Positions 8,177-16,612 of a stretch of 62,225 nucleotides of DNA are shown here, piece after piece. How positions within the stretch are numbered: position 1 is the first letter of the stretch; every line of letters begins with the position of its first letter. The DNA is taken from positions 1-62,225 of the forward strand of contig JALHMH010000027.1 in assembly GCA_022844165.1 (NCBI GenBank), in the 5' to 3' direction. The DNA comes from Lysobacterales bacterium (lineage in GTDB: Bacteria; Pseudomonadota; Gammaproteobacteria; Xanthomonadales; SZUA-5). A program made the translations under genes and the position numbers. The notes below the pieces were generated by a model. It saw only the letters and a program-made list of their open reading frames with translations. It was not told where the DNA came from and searched no databases.

Positions 8177-8721
8177 TGGCCTGCCTCGCGACGCAACCAC
8201 TCGCGCGCGAGAAACAACGCTGCGATCGATCGCGAGGAGCTGAAGATATCGATATCCAGGAGCTGCTCCAGGTCTTCGATCGGGAACGGCTCGACACCAA
8301 TCTCCTCCGGCTCATCGCCTTTCAGCCGTTCCTCGTAAAGGCTGCGTGCGAGTACCAAATGTGAGGTATGGCTCATGAAGGTCGGCGCCATCGACAGGGT
8401 TTTGATCACGCGCAAATCGCGCGCGCCGAAACCTATTTCTTCTTTGAGCTCGCGATTGGCGCCTTCGAGCAGGGTTTCGCCAGGATCGATGCGACCGCTG
8501 GGCAGGCCCAGTTCATAGCGATGCAAACCTGCTGCGTACTCGCGCGCCAGCAGAACGGTTTGCGCATCGAGCATTGGCACAATCACCACAACTTCGCGCC
8601 CAGAGCCGTGGATACGCTCATAGGTACGCCGCTCGCCGTTGGCGAATTCAAGATCCAACTGTTCGATCTTGTATCGAGGCGCGACAAGACGCGCCTCGAG
8701 AATCTTTGGAAGTTCATTCAT
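8173..8721 (-). CDS. nudE: ADP compounds hydrolase NudE
   Basis: 182-aa Nudix hydrolase of the NudE type, which splits ADP-ribose, NADH and diadenosine polyphosphates. The Nudix box is LPSGRIDPGETLLEGANRELKEEIGF; the subgroup-specific EYAAGLHRYELGLP before it and MAPTFMSHTSHLVLA after it are present (positions about 69-120). ATG 8721 overlaps the IMPase stop (ATGA); its own stop overlaps cysQ the same way. The open frame continues far upstream antisense-free to 9267, but that part is a shadow of the IMPase gene. nudE next to cysQ is also seen in other gammaproteobacteria. Confidence 0.95.
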   Translation of the reverse strand: MNELPKILEARLVAPRYKIEQLDLEFANGERRTYERIHGSGREVVVIVPMLDAQTVLLAREYAAGLHRYELGLPSGRIDPGETLLEGANRELKEEIGFGARDLRVIKTLSMAPTFMSHTSHLVLARSLYEERLKGDEPEEIGVEPFPIEDLEQLLDIDIFSSSRSIAALFLAREWLRREAGQ

Positions 8722-9521
8722 GGCGCCGATTCTAAATCGGCGAGAGTGCGCAGTGCGTGTCGATGTGCGGGCGATCCGGCTGCCAGGACGCTGCGCGTGG
8801 CCAGCGACAGTTCCTGGCCGTCGAGATCGGTAAAGATCCCGCCGGCTTCGCGAACGACGACAGCCAAGGCGGCGATATCGAGAATGTTGACGTCGCTTTC
8901 GATCACACAATCCACCGCGCCGGTTGCGAGCAAATGGTAATGATAAAAATCGCCATAACCGCGCGTGCGGTTGGCCGTCGCCGCGAGCTGGGCAAGGCGC
9001 GACCAGCGACGTTCGTCTTGCGCCAAGGACTTCAGGTTGCCAGTAGATAGGGCGACGGCCGACCACTCCTGAGCGATCGGCATTCGACAGCGCCTGCCAT
9101 TCAAAAAAGCGCCGCCGCCTCGGGTGGCCCAGGCCATTTGACCAAAGACCCCCGCGTAGCTCACACCCAGCAACAGCTCGCCGCGCACCATCAATGCGAT
9201 CTGCGTCGAGAACACGGGGTAGCCTCGGACAAATGCTTTGGTGCCATCGATTGGGTCGACCAGCCACATGAACTCACTGTCGCCCTCGACTCCGCCTTCT
9301 TCGCCGTAGATCGCGTGGTCCGGATACGCACGCTTCAAAACTGCCCGAATGGCGGCTTCAGATTCTTCGTCCGCGCGCGTCACCGGTGTGCGGTCATCCT
9401 TGATTCTGAGGCCAACATCCGCTGTGCGAAAGTACCGATCGACGACCACGCCAGCCGCCAGCGCCGCCGACTGCGCTACTGGCAGCGCACGTTCCAGCAG
9501 GACTTGAATCGCCGCATCCAT
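8718..9521 (-). CDS. Inositol monophosphatase family protein, histidinol-phosphatase-like
   Basis: 267 aa. Metal-dependent phosphatase of the IMPase superfamily: TPVTRADEESEAAIRAVL, YGEEGG, LVDPIDGTKAFVRGYPVFSTQIAL and the NILDIAALAVVVREAGG C-terminal motif, where the usual W-D dipeptide is L-D. The DPIDGTKAFVRG wording is closest to the HisN-type histidinol-phosphatases described in actinobacteria and some proteobacteria; substrate assignment is therefore tentative. It follows the cyclophilin gene after one base and overlaps nudE by 4 bases, so all five minus-strand genes probably share one transcript. Confidence 0.88.
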   Translation of the reverse strand: MDAAIQVLLERALPVAQSAALAAGVVVDRYFRTADVGLRIKDDRTPVTRADEESEAAIRAVLKRAYPDHAIYGEEGGVEGDSEFMWLVDPIDGTKAFVRGYPVFSTQIALMVRGELLLGVSYAGVFGQMAWATRGGGAFLNGRRCRMPIAQEWSAVALSTGNLKSLAQDERRWSRLAQLAATANRTRGYGDFYHYHLLATGAVDCVIESDVNILDIAALAVVVREAGGIFTDLDGQELSLATRSVLAAGSPAHRHALRTLADLESAP

Positions 9522-9522
9522 C

Positions 9523-10476
9523 TCAGGGCACCTTATTTGCGGCGCACGCCTCGTTTGTCGGCAAAGTCAGGCTACGCACCGGCACAGTGCCGTTGCCAAA
9601 ACTCGATGTGTAGGTGAACGTGCCAGCATCGCAGCTGGTGAAGCGGATCGTGATCCGGCCCCAACCGGTGTTCGTGGTGACTTGATTGGGATTGAATGCC
9701 GCACCGAATTGACCACCGGTACTGATCTGCATCGGTACTTCAACGCTACTGGCGCCGAAAGGAAACGACGCGATGCCGTTCATCCAGATCTGCCGGCCCT
9801 CGTGGAAGTCGTACCAGGCCACCAGCATTTGAGGATTTCCCTCGACGCCGTCCACACGAGCGACTTCGAGCAAAAAGCCCTTTCCAGAGTTGGCTGGGTC
9901 GAACCACGCGCCTGTATGCAAAGGCAATATCGGGAATTCGCCGGGCGCAACGCGCGCCATACGTCGCACGAATGGAATCCGAATTGGTTGCTCGGTACCG
10001 CCGATGATTGTCAGGGCATTAATGTCGGCCAGCGTCTTGGTACCAAACACCATGCGACCGAACACCGTGAAGTTAGGGTTCAAGCTCGCGTTGGTGCCGG
10101 TATTGATGAAGAAATCGGTCGTCGCGCTATTGACGTTGGGCGGACTTCCAGACAGCGCCATCGCAATCGTGCCTGGGGTATTGAGCAGGCCGTTGTTGCG
10201 TTCGCTCGCAATCGCAGCTCGGCGCACGATTGCAGCGCCGTTCTCCCGGAACCCACCACCTTGCACCACAAAGTTCGGTACTACGCGGTGCAATAACGTG
10301 CTGTTGTAGGTGCCGTCTTCGACATAGGACAGGAAGTTGTTTACAGTGTTCGGTGCCCGCGTCTGGTCAAGCTCGACCAGGATCGGGCCGCGGTCGGTGT
10401 CCATCAGAACCCGCGGGTTTTGTGCTGCCAACTTACCTGCCGCCGCCAGTGCGACAACCGCAAACCATAGACGCAT
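9523..10476 (-). CDS. Exported cyclophilin-type peptidyl-prolyl isomerase with extra C-terminal domain
   Basis: 317 aa. Signal peptide MRLWFAVVALAAAGKLAAQ, then a cyclophilin domain (RGPILVELDQTRAPNTVNNF, LLHRVVPNFVVQGGG, GTIAMALSG, FFINTGTNASLNPNFTVFG). From about residue 190 a second domain begins, TGAWFDPANSGKGFLLEV, with a conserved-looking IWMNGIASF strand and two cysteines near the end. From memory that domain is frequent in secreted Xanthomonadales proteins; its function is unknown. ATG 10476 is chosen because it starts the signal peptide; the frame is open to 10527. First gene of the minus operon, and probably unrelated in function to the nucleotide hydrolases behind it. Confidence 0.9.
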   Translation of the reverse strand: MRLWFAVVALAAAGKLAAQNPRVLMDTDRGPILVELDQTRAPNTVNNFLSYVEDGTYNSTLLHRVVPNFVVQGGGFRENGAAIVRRAAIASERNNGLLNTPGTIAMALSGSPPNVNSATTDFFINTGTNASLNPNFTVFGRMVFGTKTLADINALTIIGGTEQPIRIPFVRRMARVAPGEFPILPLHTGAWFDPANSGKGFLLEVARVDGVEGNPQMLVAWYDFHEGRQIWMNGIASFPFGASSVEVPMQISTGGQFGAAFNPNQVTTNTGWGRITIRFTSCDAGTFTYTSSFGNGTVPVRSLTLPTNEACAANKVP

Positions 10477-10634
10477 TAGGATTGCCCATCCTTGGAAAGC
10501 CGCCGAGCATACGGCGTGCACGGCCATTCGCGAACCCGAAGATGGCCCACGTCAGGACGAATCCTGCCACAGAGTCAGCAGCAAGCAGGTTAGTCGACTA
10601 GACTTGAGGCTCGCTTGCTACCGGACTGTCCGCC

Positions 10635-13600
10635 ATGAGCACCCAGCCAAAGCTCGCCGTCGTCAACCCGGCAATCGACCATTCGACGCCGCTGCGTTTT
10701 GTCACAGCGGCCAGTTTGTTCGATGGGCACGACGCCGCAATCAACATCATGCGACGTCTGATCCAGGCACAGGGTGCGGAAGTCATCCACCTGGGACATA
10801 ACCGCTCCGTGGAAGATGTCGTTCGTGCGGCGCTGCAGGAAGATGCCGACGGCATCGCACTGTCCAGCTACCAAGGTGGCCACAACGAGTACTTCCGCTA
10901 CATGGTCGACATGCTTCGCGAGCGCGGCGCGGGTCATATCCGGGTGTTCGGCGGTGGCGGCGGCACGATCACGCCCGAAGAGATCTCGGCGCTGCACGAC
11001 TACGGCGTAGAGCGCATCTACCATCCGAACGACGGCATGCAGCTTGGTCTGGTAGCGATGATCGAAGATCTGATTCGCCGCACCTGGCGATCGCGCCACG
11101 CGCGTTCGCGGGATGTCGATCCCAAAGGACGCGAGATTGCGATAGGGCGCGTATTGTCCGACATCGAATCGGGAAACATCGCTGACGGCGAACTGATCAG
11201 CCTGCGCAAACAGTGGCAGTTGGCAGGCGGGCGAGTTCCCGTGGTAGGCCTCACGGGCACCGGTGGCGCCGGCAAGTCCAGCGTCACGGACGAGCTGCTG
11301 AATCGTTTCCTGGCGTACTTCCCCACCATGACCATCGCAGTGATTTCGGTCGATCCGACACGCCGCCGCAGTGGCGGTGCCTTGCTCGGCGATCGCATTC
11401 GCATGAACAGCCTGCGCAACTCGCGGGTGTACATGCGTTCAATGGCGACGCGGCGGCAGAACGTGGCAACCAATGCGGTTCTGAAAGACTGTATCGGGTA
11501 TTTGAAAAGCCTGAGTTTCGACCTGGTGCTGGTCGAGACGGCCGGTATCGGTCAGAGCGACTCGGAGATCGTCGATCTGGTGGATTTCCCGATGTACGTC
11601 ATGACCAGCGACTACGGCGCGCCGAGCCAGCTTGAGAAGATCGATATGATCGATTTTGCCGAGTTGATCGTGCTCAACAAGTACGACAAACGGGGTGCCG
11701 AAGACGCGCTGCGCGACGTACGTAAACAGTGGAAGCGGAATCGAACGCAGTTTCAATTGAAAGACGACGAAGTGCCGGTGTATCCGACGATTGCCAGTCA
11801 GTTCAACGATCCCGGTGTCAGCTGGATGTTCGTCAATTTGTGTCGACTGCTGAAGGGCAAGCTGGCTGGAATCGGCAATGCCCGCTGCGACTTCGCACCG
11901 AGTCTCGACACCAGCTTGCGCGAGCCGCGAGCCACCGTGCTGATTCCGGGCGCGCGCGTACGCTATTTGTCGGAAATTTCAGAACAAGGCCGCGGCATCA
12001 ACCGGCGCATCGAAGCGCAAGTGCGGGCCGTGGCCAGGGTCGAGGGTTACTATCGAGTCCTGAGTGAAATGGACGAAGAGCGGCGGCCTGAGCCACTTCA
12101 GCTCTACGATGAAAACGACTTGTTGATGCCTGAGGTTGCCAAGGCCGAAACGCAGACGGTGCGCGCCGATCGCAGTAGTTATGTACTGTCGGATGAGGAA
12201 CTGGACAATCTGTCGAATGCGCGCGCGGTGAGAGTCATGCGCCAGCGCTACAACGACGCGCTGCGAGCGCTCGACTCGGAGGCGGTGCAGCTACTTCAAT
12301 CCTGGCCCAAACGTTTGAAGTCGATCGTCGACGATCAAACTGAATACCGGGTTCGAGATACGCGAATTGCCGTCGAGAACTATCGTGAGTCCCTTTCGCA
12401 TCAGCGAATCCCGAAAATCGCGGCGCCGACGTTCGGAGATTGGGGCAGTTTGTTGCGGTTCTTGATGAAGGAGAACCTGCCCGGCGGTTACCCTTACACA
12501 GCCGGAGTGTTTCCGTATCGGCGCAGCGGCGAGGACCCGACGCGCATGTTTGCCGGCGAGGGCACGCCTGAGCGCACCAATCGGCGTTTCCACTACCTCT
12601 CGCAGGGCCAGCCGGCCGCCCGGCTGTCGACGGCCTTTGACTCCGTCACGCTATACGGCGAAGACCCGGCGATTCGCCCGGATATCTTTGGCAAGATCGG
12701 CAACTCTGGCGTATCGGTCGCGACGCTCGACGATATGAAGAAACTCTACTCGGGTTTCGATTTGTGCGATCCGGCGACCTCGGTGTCGATGACCATCAAT
12801 GGTCCGGCACCGATCATCCTCGCGATGTTCATGAACACCGCGATCGATCAACAGGTCGAAAAACATCTGCGCGAGGACGGCAAACGTTGGGAAGCGGCGC
12901 GGTCCCGGCTCGACGCTTGGTTCGATGGGAAAGCGCGCCCGCAGTACGCCGGGCTGTTGCCCGATGGAAACGATGGTTTGGGTCTGGGTTTGCTTGGCGT
13001 AACGGGCGATCAAGTTGTCGACGCCGAAACCTACGCGAGAATCAAAGAGGCCACGCTGCAGCAGGTTCGCGGCACCGTACAGGCCGACATCTTGAAGGAA
13101 GACCAGGCGCAGAACACTTGCATTTTTTCGACCGAATTTGCGCTCAAGATGATGGGCGATATCCAACAGACCTTCGTCGAAAAGAAGGTTCGCAACTTCT
13201 ATTCGGTCTCGATTTCCGGGTACCACATCGCCGAGGCTGGCGCGAATCCGATTTCGCAGTTGGCATTCACCCTCAGCAATGGCTTCACGATCGTCGAGTA
13301 CTACCTGGCCCGAGGAATGAGCGTCGATGATTTCGCGCCCAACCTGTCGTTCTTTTTCAGCAACGGTATGGACCCGGAGTACACCGTCATCGGCCGCGTT
13401 GCGCGGCGCATTTGGGCGCGCGCCATGCGCGAACGATACGGCGCGAGCCCGCGCAGCCAGATGCTCAAGTACCATATTCAAACCTCCGGTCGTTCGCTGC
13501 ACGCGCAAGAGATTCAGTTCAACGACATTCGCACGACGCTGCAGGCGCTGTATGCGCTGTTCGACAACTGCAACTCGTTGCATACCAACGCCTACGACGA

Positions 13601-14171
13601 AGCCATCACCACGCCGACAGAAGAGAGTGTGCGCCGTGCGGTGGCGATCCAGCTGATCATCAACCGAGAACTCGGACTGAACTTCTGTGAGAACCCGTGG
13701 CAGGGCAGTTTCATCGTCGATTACCTGACGGATATGGTCGAAGAGGCAGTGTACAAAGAGTTCGATGCGATCAGCGAACGCGGGGGAGTACTTGGTGCGA
13801 TGGACACCATGTATCAGCGCGGCAAGATCCAAGAGGAGTCGCTGTACTACGAGCACAAAAAACACGACGGTTCGCTGCCGCTGATCGGCGTCAATACCTA
13901 CTTGCCGAAGGACCATGCAGGCGAAGTGGCGACAACCATCGAGTTGATTCGTTCGACTGACGCCGAAAAGCAACAGCAAATCGACAATGTCGGTGCCTAT
14001 CAAGCGGCGCGAAATAGTGTTGCCGCGGAGGCAATGAAGCGCTTGCAGAACGCGGCACGCGCTCGGCAAAACGTTTTCGCCGAGCTATTGGAGGCGGTCA
14101 AGACTCATAGCCTTGGGCAAATCAGCCACGCACTTTACGACGTGGGCGGCGAGTACCGACGGAATATGTAG
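10635..14171 (+). CDS. icmF: Fused isobutyryl-CoA mutase IcmF
   Basis: Coenzyme B12-dependent mutase interconverting isobutyryl-CoA and n-butyryl-CoA, with its own GTPase chaperone. Three parts are visible in order. First is the B12-binding domain, with [19 protein letters not shown]32 is the expected lower cobalt ligand. Next is a MeaB-like G domain with Walker [10 protein letters not shown] (K214), [12 protein letters not shown] and NKYDKRG. Last is the large mutase domain ([51 protein letters not shown]). The 1178-aa length is slightly above the usual 1,090 or so. It ends GGEYRRNM like other family members. Stands alone, with its own upstream gap of about 158 bases. Confidence 0.96.
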   Translation: MSTQPKLAVVNPAIDHSTPLRFVTAASLFDGHDAAINIMRRLIQAQGAEVIHLGHNRSVEDVVRAALQEDADGIALSSYQGGHNEYFRYMVDMLRERGAGHIRVFGGGGGTITPEEISALHDYGVERIYHPNDGMQLGLVAMIEDLIRRTWRSRHARSRDVDPKGREIAIGRVLSDIESGNIADGELISLRKQWQLAGGRVPVVGLTGTGGAGKSSVTDELLNRFLAYFPTMTIAVISVDPTRRRSGGALLGDRIRMNSLRNSRVYMRSMATRRQNVATNAVLKDCIGYLKSLSFDLVLVETAGIGQSDSEIVDLVDFPMYVMTSDYGAPSQLEKIDMIDFAELIVLNKYDKRGAEDALRDVRKQWKRNRTQFQLKDDEVPVYPTIASQFNDPGVSWMFVNLCRLLKGKLAGIGNARCDFAPSLDTSLREPRATVLIPGARVRYLSEISEQGRGINRRIEAQVRAVARVEGYYRVLSEMDEERRPEPLQLYDENDLLMPEVAKAETQTVRADRSSYVLSDEELDNLSNARAVRVMRQRYNDALRALDSEAVQLLQSWPKRLKSIVDDQTEYRVRDTRIAVENYRESLSHQRIPKIAAPTFGDWGSLLRFLMKENLPGGYPYTAGVFPYRRSGEDPTRMFAGEGTPERTNRRFHYLSQGQPAARLSTAFDSVTLYGEDPAIRPDIFGKIGNSGVSVATLDDMKKLYSGFDLCDPATSVSMTINGPAPIILAMFMNTAIDQQVEKHLREDGKRWEAARSRLDAWFDGKARPQYAGLLPDGNDGLGLGLLGVTGDQVVDAETYARIKEATLQQVRGTVQADILKEDQAQNTCIFSTEFALKMMGDIQQTFVEKKVRNFYSVSISGYHIAEAGANPISQLAFTLSNGFTIVEYYLARGMSVDDFAPNLSFFFSNGMDPEYTVIGRVARRIWARAMRERYGASPRSQMLKYHIQTSGRSLHAQEIQFNDIRTTLQALYALFDNCNSLHTNAYDEAITTPTEESVRRAVAIQLIINRELGLNFCENPWQGSFIVDYLTDMVEEAVYKEFDAISERGGVLGAMDTMYQRGKIQEESLYYEHKKHDGSLPLIGVNTYLPKDHAGEVATTIELIRSTDAEKQQQIDNVGAYQAARNSVAAEAMKRLQNAARARQNVFAELLEAVKTHSLGQISHALYDVGGEYRRNM

Positions 14172-14320
14172 GTGAGTTGCTGCAGGCGCTCGTCAACAAC
14201 CCACGTCGCACTCAGGATTTGGAAGACATTCGCAACCTGATGCGCACTCATGGTCCATCTTTGGATCATTCAGCATTGCGCAGCTACTTTAGGTTATTCG
14301 AGAAAGAATCGCTGTTGTGA
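14168..14320 (+). pseudogene. C-terminal remnant of an unidentified gene, possibly nucleotidyltransferase-like
   Basis: Directly after icmF a different frame encodes ELLQALVNNPRRTQDLEDIR followed by LMRTHGPSLDHSALRSYFRLFEKESLL and a stop. It has clear protein character, but the frame has no start codon and meets a TAG 60 bases upstream inside icmF. The R-x-x-D-L-x-D-I pattern followed by an L-R-x-Y-F helix resembles the tail of small nucleotidyltransferase-type (AbiEii/DUF6036-like) proteins. That match is from memory. icmF itself ends normally, so the missing front was deleted. Confidence 0.5.
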
Positions 14321-14490
14321 GCAACTCCTCGCAGATTGACGTGCCGATTGTGGTGTCGGGTGGTATCGCCAGTGCGCCCGAGTACGACGATCCGATGGAA
14401 GCGCTGTTCGATCTGATGGATTTGGTGAACGAGCTCGCGCCGTCAATGCCACAAAAGCCGCCGACGCTCGGCGATCACTTCCGGTTGTGA
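14317..14490 (+). CDS. Small acidic protein (57 aa), partner of the upstream remnant
   Basis: GTG start overlaps the stop of the preceding remnant (GTGA). Translation starts MSNSSQIDVPIVVSGGIASA, then a PEYDDPMEALFDLMDLVNELAPSMP segment and a PPTLGDHFRL end. The tight overlap argues that the two frames were once one two-gene unit. In memory, such short proteins with an LMxLVExLxPxxPxxP core accompany nucleotidyltransferase-like toxin genes, but I could not confirm this. Its former partner is truncated, so it may no longer function. Confidence 0.45.
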   Translation: MSNSSQIDVPIVVSGGIASAPEYDDPMEALFDLMDLVNELAPSMPQKPPTLGDHFRL

Positions 14491-14498
14491 CGCGGTCG

Positions 14499-14774
14499 TC
14501 AGCCGAACTCTTGTTCCAGGTACTTGCGGATTTCTTGCTCGATCGCAGACTTGATCGGCAGCAGCAAGAACGAGATGTTTGCCGATACCTTGACTTCGTC
14601 ATCGGTAACCGCGATTTCGCCCTCGACGCCGGGACGGGAGAACTCAAGTGTGTTCTTTTGCCATTGCGCCTGGACTTCAAAACGTTCCTGAATTTTCTTT
14701 GCGACCTTGTCGACAGCCTTCTTCGCTTTCGCAGCGCCAAGGTTGTGATCGCGCTGAATGCGAATGCTGGCCAT
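14499..14774 (-). CDS. Polyhydroxyalkanoic acid system family protein
   Basis: 91 aa starting MASIRIQRDHNLGAAKAKKA, then a pattern of alternating beta strands (FEVQAQWQKNTLEFSRPGVEG, EIAVTDDEVKVSANISF) and a C-terminal amphipathic helix (KSAIEQEIRKYLEQEFG). This is the small family annotated from PHA granule regions. It is often found away from PHA genes, as here, and its biochemical role is not settled. Divergent from the cupredoxin gene with a 66-base gap. Confidence 0.85.
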   Translation of the reverse strand: MASIRIQRDHNLGAAKAKKAVDKVAKKIQERFEVQAQWQKNTLEFSRPGVEGEIAVTDDEVKVSANISFLLLPIKSAIEQEIRKYLEQEFG

Positions 14775-14840
14775 AGAACCTCGCTACTTTTGCCCGAGAC
14801 GCGATTATGATCAAAGACCTGGCGAAATGGGGAGCGGTCG

Positions 14841-16067
14841 ATGCGAACAATCTGCGCGTTTTGTCTGGCCTTGCTCGTGTGGGATGCCTTTGCGCAATCC
14901 GTGGATGCCAGGTCGCCGCCGAAGGACGACGAAATATCGACGGTTGGCTTCGATCGCACCGGCACGCACGAACCTGCCGCCGATCCGTTGGCTCGCATTG
15001 CAGATTCGAACCCAGCACCAGTCGCGCCGGAAACCGTAGATGTTCCGCCCGCGGCCCCGGCCTCGAAGCGGCGTGTATCGAGTATCGAAACGGCGACTTC
15101 GATTGCGCAACCGAAGGCCGGGCAGGCGGCCATCGGGGTGATCGAGCCCGCTGCGCCGGCAAGGCCTGAGAAGCTCGCCGAACCGGTGCCTTCGGAATCA
15201 GAAGTTGCGCCCGCGGTCAGCGCTCCCGCTGCATTGCAGCCGAAAGCTGAGCCGTCGACCACGAGGCCCGTAAACCCGACGCCAGTAAGTCAGGAGAATC
15301 CGACAAAGTCCGTATCGAAAGCGATACAAGCCGTCGTGGCACCGAAGCCGACAGCAAGCGCGACGGCGGTTTCGAACGCCGAAACTGGTACGGCGCCAGG
15401 CGCATCTGCGACACCCGTCAAGCCGGTAGCACCACCGAAACCACCGCCACCACCGCTGACCACCATCCGCGGGCAATTGGCGTTGACCACGGGTGGAAGG
15501 CCGTTAAGGCCTCAGGAAGCAGTGGATGCCGTGGTCTATTTCCGCTCGTCGATATCGATGCCGGTCGTTGCGCCGCAGCAACCGTATGTGATGCTTACCG
15601 AACGCAAAGCATTTATGCCTCGCGTGTTGCCGGTACCTGTTGGTGCGACAGTCCGTTTTCCGAACAACGATCCGATCCTGCACAACGTGTTCTCGACAGC
15701 GAAAGAGGCTAATTTCGATCTGGGCTTGTATGGGCGCGGCGACGGCGAGTCGCATACGTTTACGCAAGCGGGTGTGATTCGCGTGTTTTGCAATGTACAC
15801 CACGCGATGGTTGCCCATGTGCTGGTGATGGACACGCCGTATTTCGTGAAGCCCGATGCCCAAGGTCGGTTTCGGTTGAGCAACGTGCCGGAAGGCTCCG
15901 GAGAGTTGTTCGTTTGGCACGAGCGCTCGCAATTGTGGCGTCGGGCCTATGTTGCGGGCAAAGACGGCGACGTGACCGTGCCGTTGGAACTGTCAAAGCG
16001 TAAAATCCCGCCGCATTTGAATAAGTTCGGACAGCCGTATCGTCGAAGCCGGCCGGACGAGTACTAG
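14841..16067 (+). CDS. Exported cupredoxin-like protein with long Pro/Ala-rich linker
   Basis: 408 aa. Signal peptide MRTICAFCLALLVWDAFAQ, then about 190 residues of low-complexity Pro/Ala/Glu/Thr linker, then a plastocyanin-like domain. Copper-ligand candidates in the expected order are His in PILHNVFS, Cys and His in FCNVHHAMVAHVLVM, and Met at its end. A carboxypeptidase-regulatory-like beta segment follows (GRFRLSNVPEGSGELFVWHE). From memory it is similar to proteins named methylamine utilisation protein, but no other mau gene is nearby, so that label would be misleading. GGGGAG precedes the ATG. Probably a periplasmic or surface electron-transfer or copper protein. Confidence 0.75.
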   Translation: MRTICAFCLALLVWDAFAQSVDARSPPKDDEISTVGFDRTGTHEPAADPLARIADSNPAPVAPETVDVPPAAPASKRRVSSIETATSIAQPKAGQAAIGVIEPAAPARPEKLAEPVPSESEVAPAVSAPAALQPKAEPSTTRPVNPTPVSQENPTKSVSKAIQAVVAPKPTASATAVSNAETGTAPGASATPVKPVAPPKPPPPPLTTIRGQLALTTGGRPLRPQEAVDAVVYFRSSISMPVVAPQQPYVMLTERKAFMPRVLPVPVGATVRFPNNDPILHNVFSTAKEANFDLGLYGRGDGESHTFTQAGVIRVFCNVHHAMVAHVLVMDTPYFVKPDAQGRFRLSNVPEGSGELFVWHERSQLWRRAYVAGKDGDVTVPLELSKRKIPPHLNKFGQPYRRSRPDEY

Positions 16068-16072
16068 AGAGG

Positions 16073-16200
16073 CGGTCTGCCAGGGCGAACCATGTTCGTC
16101 CAGGGGTCGAGCATGAAAGTGTTTGATCCATGTGGAGCGAGTCCGGACCTGCGCCGGACCAGTGACGTTCAGAAGGTGCAGGAAAGCACTTTCTCAACAT
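16073..16200. repeat. Multi-hairpin intergenic repeat, copy 1
   Basis: Diverged copy of the element at 16264-16407. Shared parts include GCGAACCATG, GGTCGAGCA, GTTTGATCC or its equivalent, GCGAGTCCGGAC, GCCGGA and TTTCTCAACA. Its hairpins are weaker than in copy 2 but keep pairing with different bases: the third stem reads GAGCAT/GTGTTT instead of GAGCAC/GTGCTT, and the last reads AGAAGGTGC/GCACTTTCT. These paired changes suggest selection for RNA or DNA structure. Confidence 0.65.
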
Positions 16201-16263
16201 CGGACTGGCGTTCTTGACGGAGCGGGAATTGGAGTTGAGTTTTTACCAAGGGGCTTTGGTATA

Positions 16264-16407
16264 GCAGGCTGTTGAGAAACAGCCTGCGGGCGCGAACCAT
16301 GGATGGTTCGCACATGGGTCGAGCACGTAAGTGCTTGATCCGTGGAGAGCGAGTCCGGACATGTGCCGGACTCGCGATTTGAGAAACGCACAGGAAGTGC
16401 GTTTCTC
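16264..16407. repeat. Multi-hairpin intergenic repeat, copy 2
   Basis: Five consecutive stem-loops in 144 bases: 16264-16287 (10-bp stem, GAGA loop), 16292-16311 (8 bp, TGGA loop), 16319-16338 (8 bp with one G-U, GTAA loop), 16349-16375 (10 bp, loop ACATGTG) and 16381-16407 (11 bp, loop AGGAA). Apart from the G-U all stems are perfect. No protein frame. Lies with copy 1 between the cupredoxin gene and the kinase gene, which read the same way; it could act as an attenuator, an RNA processing site or a REP/BIME-like mobile repeat. Confidence 0.75.
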
Positions 16408-16612
16408 AACAACGTGATAGAGCCCTTGATTTAGCGGGCGAGGACCGGCGCTGAGACACTGCCAGGCGTGTGCCGCGACTTGCCTGGGCCGGGCAGGTTG
16501 GGATGGGGTTAGGATAGACTGGGTTCTCCGCAGGATCATGGCCGCACAACTTTCGTTTTTTGCGGGTGGCTTTCAGCGAAACGAGTTCACTGATTGGGAG
16601 CAGTAACGAACC

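Noticed and set aside
9138..9617. Plus-strand frames across the 6.5-10.5 kb operon
   Set aside because: All are shadows of the overlapping minus-strand enzymes, which have complete motifs.
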